From NCBI GenBank assembly GCA_002900995.3, contig CM035314.1, positions 837,252-901,251 on the forward strand: 64,000 nucleotides of DNA. The letters are read 5' to 3'. Under the pieces are notes generated by a model, which did no database searches, was not told the origin of the DNA, and saw only the letters and a program-made list of their open reading frames with translations. Below, piece by piece: positions 1 to 9,691 of the stretch. This DNA is from Ganoderma boninense. Lineage: Eukaryota > Basidiomycota > Agaricomycetes > Polyporales > Polyporaceae. A program made the translations under genes and the position numbers. The stretch's first letter is position 1. Each line of letters opens with the position of its first letter.

Positions 1-811
1 GAAACGAAGCCGAGAAGTATCAGAGAGAAGATAAAGGCCCGATGTAGGGCGCATATCATGTAGGAGCGTCGCACCTCACACGAGGCTCGACCTCCGATCA
101 AGAGCAACGCAAGACACAAGTTCTCATCACAGACAGCGAGGACGACGTCCCTCCCAGATCACCCTGTAATACGAAAAAGCAAAGATGAGCACTCACTTAT
201 GTCTCTTCGAACCTTCCCACACCCCCAATCCCCCCCTCCACGACTCATTCTCGTTCGTGATTCTTGGAGATACGGCATACATCTCCCCACGCGAGGAATC
301 TCTCGAAGATTCCGCCCCAGGCTCTCAGAGTTGACAGCGGGCGTATGACGAAGGGACTTTTGAAAGGCTTGAGGTAATTTCAACGTCCAAAAGACAGGTC
401 TAGTCCTTCAAGCGGGAGGGAATGCGGTGGACATAACGCACCTCCAATGGCTCTTGCTCCGTCTCACCACCTCCAACAGTCATGTCACAACTCAACTGCA
501 CGCTACTGGCATAGAGCTAGACAACTGCCGAACAGGAAGACGTTTGGGGCGCACATTAGAACGTCCTCCAGTAAGAACGAAACTTCTTCGGTTGAGATGC
601 AACTCGTCGAACATGTAGGCAGCACTATGTTCCTGTAATTCACGAAAAGCTCTCGTATTTTCGCATAACGAGAGCGTTGGTCTAAGGTGGCAGCACCGTA
701 CACGCAGGAAGCTGCCCGCCACAAACGAGGGTAAGCACCCGACCCACGGCCACAAAGGACGAGACGCACCTCTACCAGTAACAGCCCCGCCGCCAACCCA
801 TCTACCCTTCC
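1..811. other. intergenic, no gene seen
   Basis: This is the 3' flank of the complex I subunit gene. It aligns with 48024-48836 of the right arm, but with many indels. The open frames here are not kept between the arms, which argues against coding. Confidence 0.6.
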
Positions 812-1189
812 TCACTCATCCTCATACCCAGACACTGGTCTCCTCGGCCGGTTCGGAACTGCACGGAGACACGCGGGCGCGTCAGCCACGCTCGCTATCC
901 TGCCCCCCAGCCACGACGCCAGCAAGAAGACAGGACACTCACCAGGGTACGACGTCGGGATGGGCTCCGAGGGTTTCCAGCCGAGCGACTTGCGGATCGA
1001 GGGCACGGTGACGACCATGGCGGGGCCGATGAGGCCTATGACGACCGAGAAGAAGATGACGGGCTGCTCATGCGCTTGCCGTTGCTGTTCCCCCACGATT
1101 CACCCAGCGTCAGCATAAGCACAAGAGCGCAGAACGAGGGGCTGTATGCGCACGAGGTAGCGGTAGGTCCTGGTCAGCGAGGCGGACAT
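812..1189 (-). CDS. NUXM: complex I 9.5 kDa subunit (left-arm copy)
   Basis: This is a small accessory subunit of mitochondrial NADH:ubiquinone oxidoreductase, in the inner membrane. Three exons (1154-1189, 943-1084, 812-858) give a 74-residue protein. It starts MSASLTRTYRYL, has a hydrophobic stretch (FFSVVIGLIGPAMVV), then a tail with IPTSYP, RPRRPVSGYEDE. This matches the layout of the fungal 9.5 kDa subunit: a short N-terminal RYL segment, one transmembrane helix, and a conserved IP.TYP...P.GYED tail. I chose the ATG at 1189 because it alone gives the family N-terminus once the first intron is removed. The right-arm copy (47644-48023) has the same splice sites and differs by Ile/Leu and Ser/Ala changes. 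Two diverged copies of a usually single-copy gene are unexpected in a haploid genome. Confidence 0.88.
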
Positions 1190-1446
1190 GGTGGGGAATG
1201 TCGGAACGTTGGTCACGGCCGCGCTTCTGGTCGGCGTCCAGTCACACCGTTGCGGGGCGTCACTCACGTGACGAGGCGAGTCACACTTGTAGTCACATTG
1301 TACTGACCGCCAGGATCAGCCCGCCAATGAGGAAGAAAACATTTCAGTGATGTGTATAGTGCACGATCCAAGTATAACATGTGGTCTAAGGACTGATATA
1401 ATTGATGTGTGCTACATTTGTAGTGGAATATACGGTCCTATCTGCA

Positions 1447-3486
1447 CTACTCGTGACGGACTTCGACGACCCCCAGTTGCCGTCCATCGAGCGAATCTTG
1501 AGATCCAATAACGAACTTCGGTGGGAGAGGCGGAGGTACATCCGACGTAGTTTCATCACATGGAATATCTACGCCATTGGCCAATAACCCTTCTTCCACG
1601 GAGTCTTTGGGCACAGGTTTGACGAGTGCTCGTTTGCTTACCTAGGTTAAACCTGATCATCAATGGACCTTGGCAGCGCCGGAAGAAGACTTACAGCAAT
1701 GTATATTGCAGACGAAAGGATAATAATCGCCCCGATCACGGAGAGAAGTGGTGGTATAGTGTTGAAGAAAACTCGGTCAAATACGAGAGAGAAAATAATC
1801 TACGCATTTACAGTCAGAGCTGTTCACGGTCATCAGAGGTGTATTACAACGGGGCTCACCTGGACATAGATTGCCAGCGTCCCTCGACCTGCGGTCTCCC
1901 GCTGCAGGCCCGACGTCATGGTCATCTGTCCAAACCCATCCGCCGCAGACGATCAACAGCACGTACAGCCCGAGCGCGAGATCTGACGCACCTGAGCGGC
2001 AAACCCGAAACCACTCACGGCCAGAATCATGGCAAGAGATGGTAAGTTGCCAGGCACAACAACTGGGGTCCTCGCGACGGCCATCCTGGGAGGGCATCCG
2101 TGGTTTGAGCATCCGGCGGGAGAAGAGGAGAGAAGCAGGAGAAACGTACGCCACAGGCGCAGTGAGGACACAAAAGAGGGAGAAGGCTCCCAGGTTGTGC
2201 ATCACATGTGCACGCTTGCCAATGGCTCGGATTGTGGTATCTAGAAACACAGTAACGTCCATTACCGACACATTGTTCAAGAGAGTCACGCCACTTACAT
2301 GCACTTGTTAGTCCGACTACACCGAAGAGAGAGACACTGCATAGGCGAAGACCCCAGAGTCAGTCAAACGACGTTGTCCCATGGATGGTGGACATACCCG
2401 ACGGCGATCAAGCGCTGCGCAGGTGTGACTATTCTCGTGTCGGAACCATCGCCCCCTCCGTCCTCTCCGCCTTCTTGATGTCGCCCAAACAAGAACTTTG
2501 GCCGTGCGATAAGTACCACACCAAAAAGGCTAAACACTGGAAGTTACGGAGCATTAGGAAGAACAGCATGAAAACTGATCCACATACAACTTGCAACCAT
2601 CTGCTTCGCGGTGAGATTCTCCTTGAGGAGAAGCGCACCAGTGATCGCAGTGCACATCGGGGTGAGGAACGATAGCGTCGTCGCATCGGACAGCGACAGG
2701 TACTGCAGTGCATAATAGGTCCCGAACAGGCCAACAAACCTTGTGAGCGCGTGCAGGGACAGTCAGTAATGCTCTGCTTGTTTCGCAAGCTCGTAGAACG
2801 CAGACATACCCAGATAAGCCACGGAACGCCAACAACATCCGGATACCTCTTGGACCCAGGACAGGATCTGAGACCCCCGTGAGCGACCTGTAAATTAAAG
2901 ACGGTGACCGTGGTCAATCCACCACTCCGATGCTCCAATCGAAACCGCAAACGATTCGAGGACTACGAGCAAAAACGCCAGCGATGTAGGAATGATATCA
3001 CTGACATGTACGCAGCACAGATCATCCATGTCATCGCCATCCGCACCCAGATGAGCTGTGCAAACATTGGTCAAGGTTTCAAATCGCAAGTCGGACTTCC
3101 TATATCAACTTCTATCAGCGCTCACGTCTGCAGAGATCAACACGCACCTCGAGCGGGTGCACCGGCGGGTCGAGTCCGTTGAGCTTCTTCACGAACACGC
3201 CCATGAGCGAGGTGAAGCCTTGCGAGAGCGCGATGAGGAGCAATCCAGCATTTCCGCTGAAGAACCCGGGCAGGAGGCGCCGATAGGACTGGTTATGACG
3301 CGAGCTCCGAGTCGGACCTGACGTTGGAGGCGGTGGTGCCAGCGGTGTAGGGGAGGCATCGACGATGGGCAAGTCCAAATCCTCTGCATCGATATCGTTG
3401 TCGGGCGGTGCCACCGTGATATCGTTGTTGTCGATCCCGGCGGCATTACCAAATGTCGCAAGGGGGATGTAGTGGTAAGAGGCCAT
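1447..3486 (-). CDS. EamA/DMT-superfamily transporter (left-arm copy, intact C-terminus)
   Basis: This is a multi-pass membrane transporter of the drug/metabolite (EamA, formerly DUF6; SLC35G-like) superfamily; the substrate is unknown. Eleven exons were traced: 3148-3486, 3006-3055, 2810-2887, 2588-2739, 2398-2536, 2305-2336, 2150-2240, 1992-2085, 1860-1925, 1695-1799, 1447-1641. They give 446 residues. After a polar N-terminus come repeated helices with family motifs: LLIALSQGFTSLMGVFVKKL, GLFGTYYALQYLSLSDAT, LTPMCTAITGALLLKENLTAKQ, TTIRAIGKRAH and LSSAIY. The C-terminus ends GSQDSLDGRQLGVVEVRHE. All splice sites are canonical. The gene is divergent from the DUF6534 gene at 4933. The right-arm copy has the same structure up to GSQ, where a transposon has replaced the tail. 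Confidence 0.9.
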
Positions 3487-4932
3487 ATCAGACAGTTAAC
3501 GTTCTTGAGAGCAGTCTGACCGCAGGACGACTTGTCACTTGAGCTCGACGCTATCAAGGCTGGCGTCCGGCGGCAGATGGGAGACTCTGTCCAATGCGGG
3601 AAGGATGACGCAGGTGAGAGAACTTTGTGTTAATTGTCTTACCAATGCAAGGGATTAGTGCGGAGTGCGTCCATCTGATGTCTGGGCCCTGGGGAGGCCC
3701 CCCCGCGCAAAGGTCCTTCTCTGAAGAGGAATCATGTCCTCAACTTCCTACAGCACCCAGCCTGCGAACGCATGGATGAAGTGAATGTGGAAGTACCGGC
3801 GGCGGGGCTAGCTTGCGTTAAATCCTCCGGACGTCCCAAGGACGTGGGGCCTTGAGAAGCAGCTCAAGGTGAAGGATCCTGCTGAAGTGGCAACTGTGCG
3901 CAATACTCCGTCCGCTCCGTCTGCTCTCCGAATGTTAGTGTGTGATCCGAGATGTGGACTTGGGTAAAGATGTTGGAAAGATGGGGGAAGGAGTCGACAG
4001 ACCAGGCGGCGGTGCCAGTGGCGCCCGATTTCAGCCAATGCGCGCCAGCTATACTTAAGGAGCCGGCGCCTCTTCGCCGTACCGTCCTTGCTTTACTTAC
4101 AGCCTGAGCTGGCGATAACACTGCATGGTATTTGCAGATTATAACACTATCTGAATTGAGCAGACTACTTAGTAGCAGCGAATGATGACAGTGGGCTGCT
4201 TAGCTTGATCGTCAACGGCGAAGCTGCGAAGCGCCGACTGCTACGCGTGGGAGCGCCCGGAGGCTGAGATGGCAGCACATGCACCCTACTTGAGCATCCG
4301 CATGGTCTTTTCTTGCCCCCATCTCGATAGACCCTCTTCTGACAGTATCAACACTCCGACGTTGTGCTCGGCTTGGAAAGCCAAACAGGGACGCCAGGAG
4401 TGTTATGTGAGCCTGGATATGCCATAGGAACTCCGCGGACCTCCAAAAAATCGGTCTGTTTTCTCTCGACTTCTGTGCCGTGTTGCGGCTGAAAATGCGC
4501 TGTAGGATCGTCCTCCTGGAGACGCCTCGGACCTGTGTGCAGCACAGATCATGATCCAAACAACTGGCACCTGGTCAAAGACGGCTCCCAACGCGGTATT
4601 GCTTCGCCAGTGCCTTGGAGTGGCGCTCATATAACCGCGCTTTCTATACGGGGAGGTGGATGTGAGCGCGAGGCACGGCTAATCCTATGATTCCAATCAT
4701 GCGGCCCGTCCGGCATCAACTCGCTCCATTTTCATGGCCTTCGCATTGACATGGGAATCGTCCCCTTTGGCCCGCCATCCCGCCGGGTGCCTTGTCCTCG
4801 GAGAATCCCAGGCTCAGCGACCGCCTTGTGCCCCCGAATCCGAATGATCGAATCTCCCGTCTGCACAGTATATAGCTCTACTCCTCGCAAGCTCACGACG
4901 CTAGAGCCGAATGCTTGCGTCCGTCTTCCGTC
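3487..4932. other. divergent intergenic region
   Basis: It separates the transporter (-) from the DUF6534 gene (+). It aligns patchily with 42743-44177. The open frames here are not kept in the other arm. It should hold both promoters; the only element I can point to is the TATA box at 4869. Confidence 0.6.
4869..4874 (+). promoter_or_regulatory. TATA box of DUF6534 gene
   Basis: TATATA lies 64 bases upstream of the ATG at 4933. The same box is kept in the right arm (42801-42806) and in a similar place before the paralogue at 55911. Confidence 0.5.
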
Positions 4933-7626
4933 ATGGCGACTGCATCCTCCCCTTCTGCCACACCGTCGACCGGTATGACTGCTGACCCCTTCGCAGCCCT
5001 CCCCCACATCCCTCCAATCGACAACACGTTCGGTGCACTGCTCATCGGGACTTTCATTGGACTCATGTACGTGTCGCGCGCCCTCACAGTCGATTGACCA
5101 TCCTCACATCCTCACCCTGCGCATGCGGCATCTCTCCCCACAGTCAGTATGGATGGACCGCGCACCAATCCTACCGTTACTTCAGGATATACGGGGAGGA
5201 CTCATGGATTTTGAAAGGCTTGGTGCGTAGCCCCCTTGCACCCTCTCCAACTTCCGCTCACTCGTAGCAGGTCGCGGGTGTGCTGTGAGTCGTTCGCGCT
5301 GGGCCCGGCGTCCCCGCAAGTCTAATCAACGTCAACGCCGCTGCGTGTCCCCAATCCCCCAGCGCCCTCGAGACGTTTCACAGCATCTTGTGCATGCACA
5401 TTTGGTAAGCTCGCCAGTGGCGCTCCGCCGCAGGACTTGGTTGCTCGCAACGGCTGACACAGGCGCGCGCCCAGCTACTTCTATCTGACAACCAACTACT
5501 TCAACCCCAAGGCGCTGCAAACCGGAGTGTGGTGAGTACAGGAACCCGGATACATACAGACAAGGGCTGCCCCTCATCGAAGCCGTAACTGACATCGCTT
5601 AGGTCAATCATCGTAAGTCGCGCCCTTAGTGCGGCACCGAAAGAAACACGGAAGGCTGATCTCCCCCTCTCGGAAAGCTCCTGGGTGTGTCCACGGTGAG
5701 CTGCGTTGCACAATAACGTTTCTGCCCCGCGAACAGCCGGCATTCGAGTCTCGGTCATACTCACAGATGATGATTCCCAGGGCGCGGTCATCTTCCTCTC
5801 ACAACTGTACGTCCGTCCCGTGTTCACCCATGCACTGTTGGACAGCATATGAATGATGCTGGGATCTACACCCAGGTTCTTCCTTCGACGAGTGTACATG
5901 AGTACGTGCATCACGCTCCCTCTTCCAGCGAGCTGCGTCGCTGAACCGGAGCAGTCGGACGGAGGTGGCGGCCGCTCGTCGCCTTCTGCGTACGTGCCCT
6001 TTAACCCCGTATTTCAACTCTGGGGGCCCACCTGACGCTGCGCCCCAGGCACTCCTTCTGTTGGCTGAGCTCGGTGAGATGATTCTGCGCCGTGCAGTGC
6101 GCCATTTATTCACGTAACTCCCTTGCAAATTGCATAGGCTTCGCGACCGGTGGGTTCGGACCCCGAATGATTTTTGTTTGCCAATGCTGACTCGAAGTGC
6201 GACAGCCGTGACCGTCGATACGTTCGTAAAGCCTCGCCTGTCTTTTCCCGCACCCGAAGGTTGACGATCCTCGATAGCTTCATGAATCCGACATTGCACA
6301 ACTCGAGCCAAGCAGTACGTCGTATGTTTGGTGTCCAACGCTGGTGCGAGCTGACTTTGCACTGCAGTGGATGAACTCCGCAGGCGTCGGCATAGCCGCG
6401 CTCGCAGACACCCTCCTTACCGCCGCGCTCATCTGGTCGCTACATCAAAGCCGCACTGGTATCAAAAGGTGTGGTGGTCTGGTCTTTTCTCTCGGCGCGC
6501 TATCGTTGACCTCGCATCCTTTGCAGCACGGATTCGCTCATTGACGTATTGATCATGTATTCGATCAACACAGGACTGGCTACAGGGTGGGCATTGCATC
6601 CCTCCTTCGCAGTCATCGCGCTCACCACGCTGCTTTTCTAGCGTCGCCAACATTCTATCATTCGGCTTCGTGAGTACCTATGCATCCAGTGCCGCGCCGT
6701 TGCCTCGAAATGCGCTGCTCTCTCGATTCCGATAGAAAGCGCCACCGTCCATAGGCCTGAACGCATGACGTGCTCGGACCCGCGAGCGCGTTGACGCCGC
6801 CAAGTGGCCCAAGTTTATCTGCGATGGATCTGCATTGCGCCGGCATGCTGCGACTACGCATACTTACCATGCGTCGCCTGCGCCCTTGCCCGATAGTTGA
6901 TCGGCGTTCTGGAGCTCCGGTGCCTGAGCCCTTGAGGAGATGCTGTCCCCCTCCTCGGACCGTGTGCAACTTTCAAACTTCTGCCCCCCGGTTTCACGTG
7001 CTCTACAAATATTTCTGTCGGTGCCGTAGGTGTACGGTCTACTGACCCGAGTTCCAGGCCATCTCTATGCCACACAACCTCATTTACGCTGGCATCGACA
7101 TCGTCGCGACCAAGCGTATGTCCCCCAACTACCACCCTATATGCTATATGCGCACTGTTGTACTAATCGTAATTTTCTATGCAGTGTACGCCAACTCTCT
7201 GATGACTGTGTACGCATATGCTCTTCCGTAAACATCCCTATTCATCCGTGAGGCTCACCACCGTTGCGTCCACGTCCAGGCTCAACTCCCGCCGGTCGCT
7301 CGCGCAGCACAAGACCGGGCTCGTGCACTCGTCCTCGATGGACATGTCCGTCATCCGGAGCCCCCCGGGGACGCGGGGCACGATCAGTCGCGGCACGATT
7401 GGCCGAGTCGGTCGCCGCGACCTCCACTCTGTACGCCCGTTCCGCTTCTGCATTCGTCCCCCCCTCCGCGCTCGAATGTCTCGCTGACGAGGACTCGCTT
7501 GCACCTTCGCAGCCGATCGACATCACGGTCACAAAGGAGACGGTGGGGAGCGACATGATGTGGGCGAACTCGCCGGACCGCTTCCGCTACGACGCGAAGA
7601 CGGACACGCTCGGTGAGGCCGTGTGA
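4933..7626 (+). CDS. DUF6534-family membrane protein (left-arm copy)
   Basis: This is a basidiomycete-type seven-helix membrane protein of the DUF6534 family; its function is unknown. About 18 exons. Well-defined ones are 4933-5066, 5144-5222, 5271-5284, 5363-5404, 5475-5531, 5603-5612, 5678-5695, 5781-5806, 5876-5901, 5955-5989, 6049-6073, 6138-6149; the last two run to 7430 and from 7513 to 7626. They read through family landmarks: FGALLIGTFIGL, HQSYRYFRIYGEDSW, ETFHSILCMHICYFYLTTNY, LSQLFFLRRVYM, LLLLAELGFAT, WMNSAGVGIAALADTLLTA, NTGLATG, PHNLIY and LNSRRSL, with a hydrophilic C-terminus ending TLGEAV. Exons of 14, 10, 18 and 12 bases are remarkable. The exon set around 6206-6362 (after VTVDTF) could not be fixed. 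The right arm has the same gene. Confidence 0.85.
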
Positions 7627-9296
7627 TAATATCTCGGCCTGTCGCGGGCCCTCGACTTCTTGATTTTTGCCATTGCCATGCTGCGCGTGCATTCTTTATT
7701 GCCTATCCTGAGATGTTGTTTGTTTGTGTCGGTCCTCGGATGTGCACTGTGAACTGTTTTGTTGATCGGATAATTTAGATGTATCGTCAGTCGCCTCGTC
7801 TTGTCACCACCCACTCCTGTATGGATTTGTACCACTAGCTCTAGCTCTCCTGTCGGATTACTATTGTAAAACCATAACGCGCACTGCCGCGCACGGTGAC
7901 TTTCGCTGCTCTGTGCTCCCAGGTGCAGCTACGGGCGCTCCGTTAACGCTTTCGGGCGCCAGACGTCGGTATCCAGTGACAATCATCGACGACTTTGATA
8001 ACCGCCACGAACTCTCGCTGCTCGATATTCTTTACTGGGGGCGAATACATCAAGGACCTAATGCACAACAAGTTCGGGATACTTAGACTGAATAACGATG
8101 GGTCGTTAGTTTTCCGCTGGCAGTCCGAGTCCACTCCACCGTGCCGACTGCAACTGGCTGGTAAGTAGTACCCAAGTCCGCCCGTGTATGGAGTGCAGCT
8201 GAATGGTGGCTACTACAGAGCACATTAGGTCCTTATATGCGCCACCATAAGTGGTCGTTTCCTCTACACAAGTCGGCCTAGTCCCGTAAGAGGTCCATCG
8301 AAGACCTTGGATGTTGATCGGCCTCGACTGGCGCCATCTACACGACCTGCGTTAGTTGGGATCACATCCAAACTTTGCCAGCCATCTGAACCGTGACTCC
8401 CTCGCCATCCGCTGGCGCGTTTGTGTCGCAACCCAACTGACCGCTGTTGTGATGTACTCACGGCCCGGAGGGCGCACCTCGGCCATTTAGATCATCTCAA
8501 CTGTCATCCCCCTCCCCAGCATCGACGCCATCGTTGCCATCGTCGTCGCTGACTGGTATGTATGTTGGGCCTTGGCCAGCTATTCAACAGGTTCTGATCG
8601 CAGTATGCCTGAAGTCGCGGAGGAACAGATAGATTGCTCCTACGAGCGCGCCGTATCAACGTCGGACGAAGCTCTGTGCGCGTCCGTGGATGGGCAAGGA
8701 CCGTGTCTTCAAACAATCCTAACCGCATCCATGATACGGACAGCCACTTGGACTCTAGGCTAGACTGGTGGCACCTTCGTTTCCTGATCATCACAGACAT
8801 TGTGACCCTCTCATCCGCGCTGCTCTGGAATACGGCTCGAAACTCAATCGTGTCACTTGGCGACTCATCGACATCTGCTACAATACCGTTGTATTATCCG
8901 CGTCGACGACGCCGTCAGCCAGTCGCACCTATCTCATGCGGCGTCTGCGCTGGAATCGGTGCGCATGGGTGGCCATATCATCTCAGAGGCAACGCCGTCG
9001 CCGAATGCGCGCGGTCCTTGGCCGACACCTCAACTCGCACTTTCTGCGATCTTCCTCTTCGGAGCTCCATTCAAGGAAATCCTCGGCTATTTTTGTAAGT
9101 TGAATGAACACTGGACCTCTCTTTCGGGTGGTCCGGCTCAAAGTCGCGCATGGCCGGATGCAGCGGTCTGATGATGAAGATAAAGGCTGAACATCGAACA
9201 ACCCACTACCACGCGTAAGCAATCCTAACGGCGGCGCAGGCTCCGCTAATCAAACTGCCAAACGTTGTTTTACCGGATTAACGCGTTTGTTCCTGG
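7627..9296. other. region between DUF6534 and DUF6533 genes
   Basis: It aligns with 38404-40060. The part around 8560-9220 has overlapping open frames in both arms. They are broken in different places by 1-4 base indels between the arms, so I read it as non-coding or decayed coding DNA. No RNA gene or terminal repeat was recognised. Confidence 0.5.
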
Positions 9297-9304
9297 TTTA
9301 TATA
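9297..9304 (+). promoter_or_regulatory. TATA box of truncated DUF6533 gene
   Basis: TTTATATA lies 80 bases upstream of the ATG at 9384. The equivalent box in the right arm is at 38396-38403. Confidence 0.5.
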
Positions 9305-9383
9305 GCAGCGATGGGCCGGGGGGGGGTCACCGTTCCGTGTCACACTGTACGCCTTGCCTTGTGTACCCCACAAAGCCTCTCCC

Positions 9384-9427
9384 ATGTTACAATCAGAGAG
9401 TGCAGCATGGATTTCTGAAGTAGACAC
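9384..9427 (+). CDS. DUF6533-family protein, first exon only, cut by assembly gap
   Basis: The 44 bases read MLQSESAAWISEVDT. The complete gene on the other strand (start at 38308) begins MLQSEGATWIAEVDTR. The exon is interrupted by the N run three bases before its expected splice donor. The rest of this copy must lie in the gap or in sequence that was not assembled. Its upstream TATA box is kept. Confidence 0.75.
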
Positions 9428-9527
9428 NNNNNNNNNNNNNNNNNNNNNNNNNNNNNNNNNNNNNNNNNNNNNNNNNNNNNNNNNNNNNNNNNNNNNNNNN
9501 NNNNNNNNNNNNNNNNNNNNNNNNNNN
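9428..9527. other. assembly gap (100 N)
   Basis: Exactly 100 N, the conventional size for a scaffold gap of unknown length. It sits where the left arm stops matching the right arm, so it probably marks a contig join rather than a sequenced junction. Confidence 0.98.
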
Positions 9528-9691
9528 TGAAAAGTGTTTCCAAGCGAGTCCACAGTTCGTGGAAAGCGTCTACTAGACCGTGGAGTAGAACGTCATCGTA
9601 AGCGTAAGTAGATTCTATGCCCATTAAGAGAGTATGCAGACCCAACCATGAAAGCAAGAAGTGGTTCTCCTTCTCCTTGATGTCCTCAGAC

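Larger units (their letters stand above)
1..9427 (+). repeat. left arm of large inverted repeat
   Basis: The sequence is the reverse complement of roughly 38265-48836. Four genes match in order and exon structure: the complex I 9.5 kDa subunit, the EamA transporter, the DUF6534 protein and the DUF6533 first exon. Short coding stretches differ by about 1-5% (2 of 152 bases in transporter exon 4; about 6 of 142 in exon 2 of the complex I gene). Introns and intergenic DNA carry more substitutions and indels. The arm reaches window position 1, so it may extend further left, and it is cut by the N gap on its inner side. Single-copy housekeeping content and allele-like divergence favour an uncollapsed haplotype (inference). 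Confidence 0.95.
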
